Of a stretch of DNA of 64,000 nucleotides, positions 48,025-60,255 are shown one piece after another. Position numbers and translations under genes: made by a program. The notes beneath the pieces were generated by a model. It ran no database searches. It was not told where the DNA came from and saw only the letters and a list, made by a program, of their open reading frames with translations. The stretch is from Periplaneta americana (Eukaryota > Arthropoda > Insecta > Blattodea > Blattidae), in contig NC_091120.1 of the NCBI RefSeq assembly GCF_040183065.1, forward strand, positions 169,663,488 through 169,727,487, in the 5' to 3' direction. Within the stretch, counting starts at the first letter, position 1; every line of letters begins with the position of its first letter.

Positions 48025-48306
48025 TTCTATGGATATAGTCCACACCTGTGGAGTAACAGTTAGCGCGTCTAGCCGCGAAACCAGGTGGCCCGGGTTCGAT
48101 TCCCGGTGGGGCAAGTTACCTGGTTGAGGTTTTTTCCAGGGTTTTCCCTCAACCCAATATGAGCAAATGCTGGGTAACTTTCGGCGTTGGACCCTGGACT
48201 CATTTCACCGGCATTATCACCTTCATCTCATTCAGACGCTAAATAACCTAAGCTGTTGATAAAGCCTCGTAAAATAACCTACTAAAATAAAAAATTCTAT
48301 GGACAT
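48025..48306 (+). mobile_element. SINE family A with 12 bp duplication
   Basis: SINE 48037-48294 flanked by TTCTATGGATAT (48025-48036) and TTCTATGGACAT (48295-48306), 11/12. Confidence 0.9.
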
Positions 48307-49574
48307 ACTATTTCCATTGCCGTCTTACGTAGCCTTCTACGCACGAACAATTACGAATCTTCAGTAACAAGACAAAAGTGACATTAAATCGACAATACTG
48401 CAGCGATGGATGGCTCTGATTGATTGATTTTTTCCACCCCATTGGTGAACTGATACATTAGCCAAATAATACCGCTAATATTAAAATCACTGGCTATTTT
48501 ATTTCATAAAAACAGTTTCTGTAAATCCATTCTCAAATATATAAAGATGATGCTTTAATATGTGAAATTCAGTTAAAAATAACTTCAAAAGAAGTTCTTA
48601 AACGTACTTTACTTTTGATGTCATTAACCGTTTGAGTAGTTGAGAACCATTAGGAAATCAGTGCACTTCAGATGGAAAAAATTGCCTGAGCCACGAACGT
48701 TGGTGGATCGAATTCGAAATGTTGAGCATGAAAAATGTACAAGCGGCACGAATGCTTGACCAGTAATGGAAATTCCAATAGCTAGCTCCTTTCAAAGATT
48801 TATATGGAAGATAAAAAAGGAAAGCATTTGACATGGACAAACCGCCATATAGGTAACTAGAATTAACTATTAATAATGGCCGTTCTCATATTTACGTTTC
48901 AGAGCACTGACCAGACGTCGTCGTCCTTTTTATTCGAACTCGACCCACATTGGAGTTCACAGTTTAGAAGCAAATTTAAACACTTAGCAGCTGCAGTATC
49001 TCCCTTCTACCTTTCGCATTCAGATTCTCTTTCCCTCAGCATGCAAATTTTTTTTTTCAAAGAGTATGACCAATCGTTGTTTTATGGCCGAATCGAATTG
49101 GGCCACCTTTTTTGGGTAAAAATGGAAACTCCTTTTGATAACAACATCCACGCACTTTTTTTTTCTCCGAAGTTGTGACTTGAACAAAGCACGCGTACTG
49201 TGCTCTGTGGGAGCCATAACGCAATGGAATAGGTGCTGACGGAGTGCAAAAGAGAGAAGTACTACAAATCATATGACACACGCAGTAAATCTACAATTTG
49301 GGAACTAGTCCATGCGACAAGGTCAGAGGTATAGAGAGGGGGTCGTTTGTATAGGGGTCTGTCACAAGACAGGGCAGGTGGAGGGTTATACACGAATTGG
49401 TCGTAGGCTGTAGGCCTACAATTTTTATGCTGTAGTTTAATTCGGCTATAAAATTAAACTGAATCCAAACAAGCGAAAACTATAAACTTTTAATGTCGCT
49501 CAGTAGTTCTTAATATTTTAATCTACCCCACCTCAACATTCTCATGTATGTTTTCCTAATCTCTTTGGACAATC
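48307..49574. other. No gene recognised
   Basis: Open frames at 48876-49281 lie on both strands over the same bases; none is convincing. Confidence 0.45.
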
Positions 49575-49850
49575 TTGGCCACCGGTGTAGCTTAGGCGGC
49601 AGATGCGTTTTCCCGCCAATCCGGAGTTAAATTCGTGCGTAGGTTCGATTCTTGCTTGGCCTGATTACCTGGTTGGATATTTACAGAGGCTTCCCTTTTA
49701 TTGTAAAGCGAATGTGAGATGATACCATGGTAATTCCTCGGCCTCATCTCACCAAATAACTTACCATATAGTTATCACCAATTTCATCGATGCTTTATAA
49801 TAACATAGTAGTTGGTAAAGCGTCGCTAAATAACCGAATTGTAAAAATCT
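49575..49850 (+). mobile_element. SINE family D
   Basis: CACCGGTGTAGCTTAGGCGG head, GTAGGTTCGATTCTTG B box, GATTACCTGGTTGGATATTT body and the tail AAAGCGTCGCTAAATAACCG. Confidence 0.75.
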
Positions 49851-49892
49851 TCACACTTCGTATGAGAAGTGGAAAGTTGTTACATGTTGTGT

Positions 49893-50639
49893 GTAATCAT
49901 TAGGGGGCGGATGTTGATGAAAAGTCATCTTCTTATTTTTCACATTAGGACGATGCCTATCAATATAGAAATCCTTTCTATGTTAATATCAACGTAAAAA
50001 ATAATTTCTTATATAGCATTTTTGACGTTTTTTAACTAATAGGTCATTTTTTCGGCATTTTTTGGCCATTTTTAATACTTTGAAGAACTTTTAGATCACT
50101 TGAAACGCATTTTACTTTCTTCTTTTCCGATACATATGTTAAATGATTTTCTAAGCAAATAGGTCAGTAGTAGGCCTACTGAATAAATGACTAACAGTGA
50201 AGTTTGAGTTTTATGGTTTGGAACAGACTCTAAAGTCCATTCCTCATTCCACTGAACGCTACACTCCACACCACGGAAGTAATATAAAATGATTGACAAC
50301 AGCTCAGTTTAAGTGAAGGCTTTGACGGACCACCCCTGATTGAAACACATCGTAAACCCTCATTAAAATCTATAGTTTTCCTTAAAACCTTCATTTTGTT
50401 GCATGTTCTTTTCCTTTACCTTAGCCAAATTCCAGGAAGTTGCCTCCTCTCTCCGAGATTTGCAGGGCAGTCATTGAAACAAGGTGACTAATCTTAAGAA
50501 GTTGTGGTGCGAGTACGTGAATAATATTTAAATGTCATTTTCTTTTAGTTTGAAGTCATTTTTTCATTCGTTTAAGGGCATTTTAATGACCATTTTAAGT
50601 ACATTTTTAGGTCATCAACATCCGCCCCCTAGTAATCAT
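49893..50639. mobile_element. hAT-like MITE with 8 bp duplication (731 bp)
   Basis: Ends TAGGGGGCGGATGTTGATGA (49901) and its exact reverse complement (to 50631) form perfect 20 bp TIRs. GTAATCAT is duplicated exactly at 49893-49900 and 50632-50639. 8 bp TSD and the TAGNG-type end fit the hAT superfamily. The interior is AT-rich with no transposase. Possibly the youngest or best-kept insertion in the window. Confidence 0.92.
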
Positions 50640-51221
50640 AATAACCCAGTAAACTAAATGTAAGTATAATATGATGTAAACTTCCTTTTATTTGCAAATC
50701 TCGAAACCTGACGTCAGAACATTATTAGATTTCTATGGAAAAGCACAGTCGAATATTCTTTTCAAACCGTTTACGTATGTGTAAGACTAATGCCTGGTTC
50801 CTCGAACACTAAGATATCCATTAGGCTATTATTAATTTGATGAAGTTGTCGATTTGGTATAGCCTAAGTTATTTGATATACGAGTGCAGTTTTCTGAGGA
50901 GGGCGCCAGCAGTATGTTTCTGTGGCAACCATATGCCGTCATACATAGCGGTGAGTTAATTCTAGAAACGTCTGTCGGCACAGGAATATCAAACATTGCA
51001 GTCTCTAACTTATCAACCTGTCAACTGTTGATTGCTTCATCAGCTTTTACAAATATCCTCTAAATGCCACGACAGTCTAATTTGCATTTTATTCATTTAT
51101 TGTTTATAAATAACCAACTAAAAATACAGTGTTTTTACTATGAGACTGCAATGTATGACGTAATAAGGATATAAATTAGCACAGTGTTAGGATATAGAAT
51201 GTACTTCGCATTTTTCCAACA
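50640..51221. other. No gene recognised
   Basis: AT-rich, nothing recognised. Confidence 0.45.
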
Positions 51222-51569
51222 GTAATCTCCCTAGAGGTTTTGATTTATCTAGAGAAAATCAAAACTCAGAGAGATTTAATTGACTATTACACGATTAGAA
51301 GAAATAAAGTATTCTAATACAATAAAATATTAATTGACTTACTAAAAATTCTATTTCACTAATGTTAGCTTCACCAAAACGTTTGAACGGAGCGATATCT
51401 ATGCGGTAAACAAATGACGATCGCAAAGCATGTTTCATAGTACCATAAAGAATTTTCAATTTTAAATGTTGGCAAACAAAGAAACAAATGGTAGGGAGGT
51501 TATAGAAACAGAAGAAAGTAAGGTATATAAAGATTAGAAGAAATAAAATACTCTAATAAAATAAAATAG

Positions 51570-51832
51570 ATGAAAAGTTCGCGAGAAAAACGATGAATGT
51601 CACAGTTTTCTTAAGGTTGATGTCATTATCTAATTCAAGGGATCACTAAGAAATTTAATGTTGTTCTTATGAAAAATGGTAAAAAGGAGAATTATCACCA
51701 CGAATACAGTAATCCTTTCCTTTATTTTCTATAGAAACAGCACTACATCTTGCAGTTATAGACTCAATTAGATTATTATCTAATCCTTAACAGAAATGTG
51801 ACATTCATCGTTTTTCCCGCGAACTCTTCAGA
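51570..51832. mobile_element. TA-flanked MITE (~262 bp)
   Basis: Inverted ends share GTTCGCG, then GAAAAACGATGAATGTCAC. Comparison with the duplicated host sequence (AATAAAATATTAATTG at 51320) shows the empty site and a TA or ATA duplication. Confidence 0.85.
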
Positions 51833-52116
51833 TATTAATTGACTTACTAAAATTCTGTTTCACTAATGTTATCATTTTCAGTAGACTATCTATGCGGGAA
51901 ACAAATGACGATCGGAAAGCATGTTTTATAGTACCGTGAAGAATTTTCAGTTTGAAATGTTGGCAAACAAGAAACAAATGCTAGGGAAGTGATAAAAACA
52001 AACAAATGCTAGGAAAGTGTTAAAAATAAACAAATGCTAGGAAAGTGATAAAATTGTAGCGATAAACAGCCATTATCCTTTCGTACCGTTTTATTGGTCA
52101 AAAACAGTATGACGTA

Positions 52117-52315
52117 GTAAAAGCACAGTCTAGTATAGGCTATACAGTCACGAAGCTTGAGTTGTGAGGGTGCTAGGAACAATAGACTGTGTCGGTACTA
52201 TTTCGCATTGTGTGTAATGAGGCGATATTAGCGATCCTAGTGGTTAGCAACAATCTATGGATGCATATATACCAAGTATTGAGCTTCGTGACTATATATT
52301 AGACTGTGGTAAAAG
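52117..52315. mobile_element. 7 bp-TSD MITE (185 bp), clean copy
   Basis: Element 52124-52308 has inverted ends CACAGTCTAGTATAGGCTAT... and ...AGACTGTG, both followed inward by AGTCACGAAGCT. GTAAAAG flanks it at 52117-52123 and 52309-52315. The empty site is visible in the other repeat copy (TTACACTTTTACTATGTC at 37085-37102). Same family as 27302-27794. Confidence 0.9.
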
Positions 52316-52340
52316 TGTAATAGCCATTATAAAATTTCAC

Positions 52341-54190
52341 AGTAAGTCGAGATAAGGTAAAATACCAACTTACACGTTTACGAAAATATAATCAAATAGG
52401 CCTACCAGTAGTCAATTTAGTAAGTCTAGATTTTATGTACATTTCATTCTAAAATGAATGCATTATTTTGAATAAGAACTTACGTATGTAACATTATAAA
52501 AATGGTCAAGCATAGAAGACATTTTGATCACAGAAAAACGTAAGTCTCTCTATTTTAAGGAAAGTTGAGACTGGTAGAAATATTCAATTTCGCTACATCT
52601 TTGAGACTCGACGTATGATATTACTTATTCACGACTGTCAGAAATGATAAACTGAAGTGTAACACAAAGTATGATCCCTAGAGGTTCTGCCAGAAAGCCA
52701 TATTCTGGGAACTTCTCCTTTTCTTTGTACTAGGGAACGCATGCGTCAAACAAGAAGTGGAAAATATTTTGATAACATATCATTCAATTTTACCTATATA
52801 CACATTTCGATAACGCGTTTTAAAGATTTACGACAAAATAGTGCACTCTGTGTTGAATCGCTCTCCATTTTAAGTTCTTCAAAATGGGCACCATTTCTAC
52901 ATAATGAAACACTCTGTGCAAGATTCAATGTTAAATTTTCCATTCGAGGGACAATGTAAACCTTATTTGGAGCTATTTTTTTTTTGAGAATGAAGACATC
53001 CCATATTTGTAATTTATGAGAGTTGCTATGCCTGTATGACTTCTAAATAACTGGAGATCAAGATCAATCCATTTACGAAAATTGCAAGGAACACACATTA
53101 TCTAACCGACAGTGTTTACACATGATTCAGAAAATGGTAGCTACTGTCAGAAATTTAACCTCAATATTGACGTGTATAATACAAGTTACATGACTGTTGC
53201 TATGTTGTAAGTTAAGACTCGTGGTAGCGAAGTCATGTTCTTTTATGAATTCTTCAAGCCCTCAAGTTGTTATTCACATATTATGGGGAAAAAAACTTTC
53301 ATACATTACTAACAAGCTCAAGCTTCTGACTGACAGACAGACATCTTCGATTATAAGAATGTTTCTTTGTTAACGGTCGTGTTCTCTCCCCCTATGCATA
53401 TACTCTGGAATCTGAACTATATGCTGTACTGTACGCCCATAGCAAGAAAAGAAGTGCAAAAAGAAAAGTGAAGCTAGATTGTCTTGGAAGTTACGTAACA
53501 ATACATTGACTCTCGAATGTTTTGTGTTGTTTCTATTCTCTATCTCTCCTTCTCTGTCTGATATCCGTGGCTACATAACACTTGACGTTTAGGGCATTGG
53601 CGCAATCATCCCTGGGGTTTCCATACTATGGAAGAAAAAAATTTACCTATGCAGATGTCTAAAATTCCCTCTCTATGATGTAACTATTGACATGTCAATC
53701 AACTTCAAACCAGGTGTCGATTCTTAAAAGAGTATTTCCTATACAAAACATGCCTTTTCTTATTTCGTATTCCGTGTTTGTTACGTTTGACGTTGAAATA
53801 CTATATGTATTTTCCATAAATGAAAATGCTTTATCTCTAATCATGAGCTTTCATAAGCACGTATGAATAAGCTTACTTCACGATAGATAACTTTCATGTT
53901 TTCAGTCGTATATTGCATATAAACTGGACTCTTAGATCACGAATGATAATAAATTTAAGGTCAATATAAGTCTTTCACTGAAAACTCGATAAAAAGTATT
54001 TCTTTTGCAAGATATTAAACATAACTCTCTTCTTTTTCTTTTTCGAGCGTCTTCACCCCATTAGTGGATTCTACCCTAAGCTTGTATTTTTGTTCATTTT
54101 TATTTAAATTGGCAGTACAAAATCTTATTATCAAAGGAAATTCACAAATTTTAAAATACAATGCCCTTATCAAAACAAATAGGCCAATAT
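52341..54190. other. No gene recognised (1.85 kb)
   Basis: The open frame 52741-52959 has no domain. No repeat pair recognised. Confidence 0.45.
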
Positions 54191-54195
54191 AATAT

Positions 54196-54451
54196 AGTCC
54201 ACACTTGTGGAGTAACGGTTAGCGCGTCTGGCCGCGAAACCAGGTGGCCCGGGTTCGATTCCCGGTCGGAGCAAGTTACCTGGTTGAGTTTTTTTTTCGG
54301 AGTTTTCCCTCAACCCAATATGAGCAAATGCTGGGTAACTTTCGGTGTTGGACCTAGGACTCATTTCAACGGCATTATCACCTTCATCTCATTCAGACGC
54401 TAAATAACCGAAGATGTTGATAAAGTATCGTAAAATAACCTACTAAAATTA

Positions 54452-54482
<31 letters not shown>
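54196..54482 (+). mobile_element. SINE family A and (AT)n tract
   Basis: Family A at 54196-54450, then (AT)n at 54455-54482. Confidence 0.85.
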
Positions 54483-54487
<5 letters not shown>

Positions 54488-54793
54488 CTGTATATGGAAA
54501 ACGTGGCAGAGGCTTCATCGAATTTCTGTAATAATATTTGCTTGAAACGTTTATGCTGTTCATGATTGTTATTGTGAGCATGGCTGGGGTTGTAAAGATG
54601 TTTGGGACATAAAAGTTTGATATTTATTTTCATTTCTGTCTTCATACTGCTGCATTTAAACTTAACAAGACGGAGCCTTCTTGTGAACTGCTTCATAAAC
54701 GCTTCCTTATTCCATAACTCGAGAAGCCAATGCAAATTATAGTTGAAACGATTCACACATCATTATGAAGCCAATGATTTCTTTGAAATTGTA

Positions 54794-54797
<4 letters not shown>
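54483..54797. other. No gene recognised
   Basis: Nothing recognised; followed by an (AAT)n array. Confidence 0.4.
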
Positions 54798-54860
<63 letters not shown>

Positions 54861-54861
54861 T
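54798..54861. repeat. (AAT)n microsatellite
   Basis: About 21 units. Confidence 0.95.
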
Positions 54862-55892
54862 ATAATTAAGAGAATTGCATTCATTTAGAAATTAATAGGT
54901 CTATCACAATTCAATACTTTAAAAATTATTAGACTTTGATAAATTGACTATTCCTGGCTTTATTCCTCGAATTTACTAATCACTTGACATTTTGTTAAGC
55001 TTTTACGCGTCAAAATATGTTTCACTTGAATCTTTTCGCAAGTCCAACTGGTGCCAAAATCACATATAGACCTATAGAGCAACCGTTTTTAACATGGTTT
55101 CCCCCTTGTACAAAGATATAAATCACAGAAATAAAGAACCATCAAAATACATTGTTTAATTAATAGGTTTCATTATTGTTGGAATTGTTAATATCATAGA
55201 TGTCCAATTGTAACTCGTACGAGGTAACCCCTGGCGTAAGCAATCCGCAGCGCATATTCTTTAAGGTCGTTTTTCCAATTTTTTATGGAAAGTATTGACC
55301 TTAGCAGAGCATGCTTGACATGCAATATCTCCTGGTTCTAAAGGCGTTTGGACACCCATGGTCAAAATAATAGGAATAGATTGTGCATTTGTGCATCCCA
55401 CTTTATCAATGCTGCAGCAGAAACATAATCTGGGCCATGAATGAGAAAATGAAGTCCCTTAACTGACGAGTGCATTTCGGGCGGCATCAATGCATGTGGG
55501 GCAAATCTTAACCTTTGTTAGAATTTTCTATAGCGGCATGTAGAAAAAGCCCCACGAGGCAATGCTTACGCAACTATACATATTTAAATATCCTAGGAAA
55601 TACTTCGCACTATTTGCAATAATTTGAATGCCGCAATCTACTTCATATATTGACCATATTTACGATTCATATTGTATGAACGACTATTTTTGAAACAGGA
55701 AAAATCAAACCTGTACTTGCATGACCCTTCTTCAAGTGTTTAAGTCTTAAACCAATCCAAGCAGCTTCTTATATATTCTGTGCATTAATTTTGCTATTCC
55801 AAGATACATGATCAACACCTCTACAATGTAAAATATAACAATACTCTTCCATGCTGCACGTTTTATCCAAGGTTCGCTCAGACTATTTTTAA
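54862..55892. other. No gene recognised; weak coding-like trace on minus strand
   Basis: On the minus strand around 55290-55540 short frames contain two C-x-x-C-like pairs (KICPTCIDAARNA; DIACQACSAKVNTFHKK). They are in a broken frame and I cannot name a family, so it is not called. Confidence 0.3.
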
Positions 55893-56385
55893 TTAATTAT
55901 TTTACGACACTTTATCAACTGCTATGGTTATCTAGCGTCTGGGTGAGATGAAGGTGATAATGCCAGCGAGATGAGTACAGGGTCCAGTGCCGAAAGTTGC
56001 TCAGTATTTGCTCTTAATGGGTTGAGGGAAAATCCCGGAAAAAAACTTCAACCAGGTATCTTGTCCCAACCAGTATTTTAACCCAGGTGGGCTAGTTTCA
56101 CTGTCAGACGTGCTAACCGTTAAGGCTGGTTCACAATAAACCGGGAACGGAAACGACATGGAGAACGGAAATATTGTTAAAATAAATATATTTAAATGTG
56201 AGCATTCACAATTAACTTTCACGTTCTCGATCCCGGGCTCCGGCAAGCTTCTCGTTAATTGTGAATGCTCACATTGAAATACATTTATTTGTTAACAATA
56301 TTTCCATTCTCGTTCTCGTTGTCGTTTCCGTTTCCGGTTTATTGTGAACCAGCCTTTACTCCACAGCGGTAGACCGCAAACTATT
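55893..56385 (-). mobile_element. SINE family A interrupted by a Harbinger-like MITE
   Basis: Minus-strand family A body (55893-56119) and head end (56356-56385, TTACTCCACAGCGG) surround the MITE 56123-56355. TTA is present on both sides (56120-56122 and 56356-56358). Confidence 0.85.
56123..56355. mobile_element. Harbinger-like MITE, copy 1 (233 bp)
   Basis: Perfect TIRs start AGGCTGGTTCACAATAAACC. Arms continue inward for ~100 bp (GTGAGCATTCACAATTAA). A TTA duplication fits PIF/Harbinger. Non-coding foldback. Confidence 0.85.
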
Positions 56386-57825
56386 GAATTACGAATGAGG
56401 ACGATGAATTTTAAAAGACGATAAAATTCTTATTACGGCTTCCTTTAGAGGAAGGCCCGTTTCGTAAATTTACGGCTCGTGAAAGAACTCTGTGCCTGAT
56501 AGAGGGCTCCGGGCAAAATATGCCGGCCATTTCTCTCCCATGCTGAATTTCGACACTGAATAATTTCCGCAGTTGCAAGCATAATTGTTAAATAAAATGC
56601 TACTACAACAATATTTTTCATGCTATTGGCAAGCCTTGATATCTGAAACAAATGAGGTACTGAGCGCACAAATGGCCAATCCCACGAAATTTGCATATTG
56701 AATTTATTGCTTTAAAGAGCTCCTCATATTGTTCTTTTCTACGTATAAATCGGCCTAATGATCATTCACAGTTTTTCCGTGAGATTTCAACACAATTTTC
56801 GTTGTGTATTGCATTTCACGCACTGTTACAAAACGGTAAATTGGAGATATAATTTTGTATATTGGGCCATTTGTGCGCTGAGCGCCTCAAATGCTGTTTA
56901 TAAGAAAATTTAATTAGTAGTTTTTCTTGAACATGACAGCAATAAATTGATTGTTATTCAGAATTTGTGTCGATCATATAAAATCATCGCGACAAAGATT
57001 TTTATTCCATTCTGATAGCGCTCCATAAAGTGTTTATTGAATTCAGGGAGGCAGGGCAAACATGTTTTGTGATTGTAGAGGACTTATTTTTTACATTTAG
57101 TAGAAGATTTGCACTCACTCAACAACCCGCTATTGAGAGGATATTGCCTTCTATATGTAGGGCGGGTTCATTGTTCGAATCCTGATCATGAAAGAAGAGG
57201 GACCAGGTGCTTCCCCTCATACCCCCCACTCCAGCAATTCCAATTTTTTGTGTGTAGAACCTTAAAAAACTCTTGATGACGGGGTAGAAGGAAGTAGCGG
57301 GAGGGGGAGGTAAAAAGTGTGGCGGTGTTTCGCAGCACGAGCGAAACGTTCAGAAGCTCCATAAAGTTGAACCGCAGCGCGTGCGATCAAGGGGGCCATG
57401 GACTGTTTTTTAGGAAGGAGGGGAGGCAATGGAGAGGGATGGGTGCGTGTGGAGAAAGAAAGGAAGTGTGCTATTTTTTATTCAAGCAGAAGTTTTTTAA
57501 TGAGATGAGTTCTACGTCATCTGTCAGTGTCAGTACACGCTCACAGCCTCTGAGGAGAGATGCAGTACCAAGTCTTCATTCATTTCCTGATTGAAACCCT
57601 CTCTCAGACTACTTAGGAGTGTCCTAAACACCCGGTATTAACCAAATTAATCTTGCGTTTTTCCTTGTGTCAGTTTGTATCCAACCGCCTAGTGGTGAAA
57701 GAACGTTCTGAGTCACTGTCATCAACGACGCATCTCATTTATTAAATGAAGGTATTTACTTTCACACATTTTAGTTCATTACAATATGAAAAACACAACA
57801 AATCCATTGCGCGATAGCACATGGA
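56386..57825. other. No gene recognised
   Basis: 57240-57600 is GC-richer than its surroundings with an open frame (57319-57594), but no domain is visible. Confidence 0.4.
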
Positions 57826-57950
57826 GAGCCAAAGTCTATCAGCCTACTGCTGCCCTCACGCCCACATACCTCAGAGGTGAACGATTATCCACTCAGTAAG
57901 GGGAGAACGTGAGGTTAGCATAATGATCTCCCCAATCATTGTACCAGGTG
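57826..57950 (-). repeat. SINE family B fragment
   Basis: GCTGCCCTCACGCCCACATA, GGTGAACGATTATCCACTC and GGTTAGCATAATGATCTCCC follow the 3' half of family B in reverse orientation. Confidence 0.65.
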
Positions 57951-58125
57951 AGTGAAAAGTATGGAACACTGCTTGTACCTTTCATATTTTTAATTTTATA
58001 AAGAAACCGTAGGCCTATATTCAAAAGTTGCAGGATCTGAGTAAAGGATTATTTTGAACATGTTTCCAAAAACTATTGTCTTTTATTTATAATGAATATT
58101 CCAAGGAGTCTGTACCGGTACAATT

Positions 58126-58834
58126 CAGGGCTTTCATTTCAAAACTTCCCAGTCTAAATAACTAATTTTTTTTAAATTGAATTCAATTTAAACGAAAAAC
58201 ACGTCAATTTACTGTAGATATTGAGGGGGAAGTCTGAAACCAGGCTTAATTGCATTTTAGATTTCACCCCCACCCCTATATTTTTATACTTAAATATGAA
58301 AGAGCATTCAATTGTTTATACACCTCATTCGTTTGTTTTCGCATCTTTTGTTTTCTGTCTTCACCTGCCAACCTGTATTTTTGTTATTATCAGTTGATTT
58401 TAGGATGAAAACAACGCTTATTTTGTGCAATTTCCTAAATTTAATCAATAAGGATGATTTACGTTATCTCTTGAAGGGCATACACTATTTTCAAACAATT
58501 TAATAGACAAACAACTATTACATGAAATGATCAATACGTTTTTGTAGCTTTATTCCTTTCAGCTCTAATCAACAATAACAGCAAACAAAATATGCGAAAA
58601 CAAATGAATGAAGTGTATAAACAATTGAATACTCTTTCGTATTTAAGTATAGAAATATAAAGGTGACATTTGAATTTTCAAAGTGGGGATAACAGGGATT
58701 GGTGTGAAATCTAAAATGCAATTATGCCTGGTTTCGGACTTCCCCCTCAATATCTAAATCGACTTTTTTTTTTTAATTGAATTCAATTTAAATAATTAGT
58801 TATTTAGACTGGGAATTTTGAAATGAAAGCCCTG
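58126..58834. repeat. Foldback element with ~230-250 bp arms
   Basis: CAGGGCTTTCATTTC (58126) and GAAATGAAAGCCCTG (to 58834) start arms 58126-58352 and 58581-58834. They share CCAGTCTAAATAACTAAT, GATTTCACMCC and ATTCAATTGTTTATACAC-type blocks. The spacer is AT-rich. No duplication identified at the ends. Confidence 0.8.
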
Positions 58835-58874
58835 TATATTTTTAATGACACTATGCACTCATTTTTTTTTTTTT

Positions 58875-59250
58875 CATTTTTGGATTCTTCAAGTCTCAAT
58901 ATATACAAAATCATATTATTTTGTTATTAATAAACTGTAATGTTATAAAAATTGCCCAAATTTACGATTCCAATGTAAGTGTGCATAAGAAAGAGAGATA
59001 CTTTGGTATATCATTTCATCACTACGGAGAATAAGGGGCCATGAAATAATCATAAACAAAAGTTGAGCTTAATTATTATTCACGGCCCACTTAGTCTCCA
59101 TAGTGATAATTGTTATAGGTACCTTAACATTTTTTTATGACACATACATTGAGATCATAAATTTGAGACAACTTTTACAAAATAATACTTCATAAATGGT
59201 TTTAAAAAATATGATTTTGTACGCTTTGAGACTTGAAGAATCGGAAAATG
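58875..59250. repeat. Near-continuous imperfect palindrome (376 bp)
   Basis: GATTCTTCAAGTCTCA near 58883 pairs with TGAGACTTGAAGAATC near 59228. The similarity continues to a centre near 59062, where CACTACGGAGAATAAG pairs with CTTAGTCTCCATAGTG. Diverged foldback, separate from the one before it. Confidence 0.75.
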
Positions 59251-59689
59251 TACAAATTAATAGGCTACATGCTGCCATTAAAAGAACACACTCCTTAGAA
59301 TATCCTTTGTAAATGAAGAACATAGTTTTGGGAAAATGTTCAAAATATCCCTTTTTCACCCCTATATAGAGTTTGTCCATAAAATTAAAAATAGGAAAGC
59401 AGTGTTCCCATACCTGGTAGTCAGACTGCGTTACCAGATTTCGTAGTGTTCTTCTTAGGAGTTCGGAAGCCATTACTCTTTTTTGTGACTGAATTACGTG
59501 ATTAAAACGAATCCCATACATAAGTTACCAATTTTCCAAACTATTACGTTCAGCTACAGTAGTGCAATCGCAACGTCTGTTCTTACCACTAATTTATTGT
59601 ACAGAAGTGCAGTAACAGACGGTTTCGAATAATTCTGCATTTACCAGTACATACAGTTTGAATATTCGTCAATTTAATCAGCATAGACT

Positions 59690-59690
<1 letters not shown>
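59251..59690. other. No gene recognised
   Basis: The minus open frame 59135-59521 (128 codons) overlaps the palindrome arm and has no domain known to me. Confidence 0.4.

Positions 59691-59750
<60 letters not shown>
59691..59750. repeat. (AAT)n microsatellite
   Basis: About 20 units. Confidence 0.95.
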
Positions 59751-59751
<1 letters not shown>

Positions 59752-60039
59752 TTTGTTTACAAGCAGTTTCTATTCCTTGCAAGTAAAATTCAGTTTTAAA
59801 ATTATGTTATCATTTTTTGTTCCTCTTTGCTTTTAGACTGGGCGTCCTTGAGTCCATTTTCCTACAGGTCTGTAACTACAGTTAATTTTGTCAAGTTTTA
59901 TAGCAAGGCATTCTACAGTATATAATTTATCCGCTTCTCTCAATGCATAAGTTTCTTAATCAATGTCTGTATCAATTCGTACAGGTCATAGATTCGGTGT
60001 GATAATAACTTTTCGATAATGAAGTACTACTATCATGAA

Positions 60040-60255
60040 AAATAGTCCACCGCTGTCTGTCCGTGAAACGAGCGGGCCCGGGTTCAAATCCTGGTTGGGA
60101 CAAATTACCTGCTTGGAATTTTTCCGAGGTTTTCTCTCAACCAATTGGAGCAGAATTTCTGAGTAACTTTCGGCGTTGGACCTCGGACTCATTTCGTCAA
60201 TATTTATGCAAATGTCATTGCCATCATTATCATAGCCCGGGTTAAATTCATGGTG
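60040..60255 (+). mobile_element. SINE family A-like, diverged
   Basis: AATAGTCCACCGCTGTCTGT, B box GGGTTCAAATCCTGG, then AACTTTCGGCGTTGGACCTC. The head is shortened. Confidence 0.65.

Larger units (their letters stand above)
51222..52340. repeat. Unclassified ~1 kb repeat, copy 2, with internal duplication
   Basis: Inverted relative to 37076-38175. Within it a ~200 bp segment is tandemly duplicated: 51286-51500 and 51518-52000 share GATTAGAAGAAATAAA, GACTTACTAAA, CAAATGACGATCG and ATGTTGGCAAACAA. Two MITEs (51570-51832 and 52124-52308) have inserted into it. Confidence 0.65.

Noticed and set aside
55290-55540. Possible zinc-binding protein trace on the minus strand
   Set aside because: Two Cys pairs in broken frames only; could be chance.
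59135-59521. 128-codon open frame on the minus strand
   Set aside because: Overlaps a palindrome arm, no known motif and no coding support; left as unrecognised.
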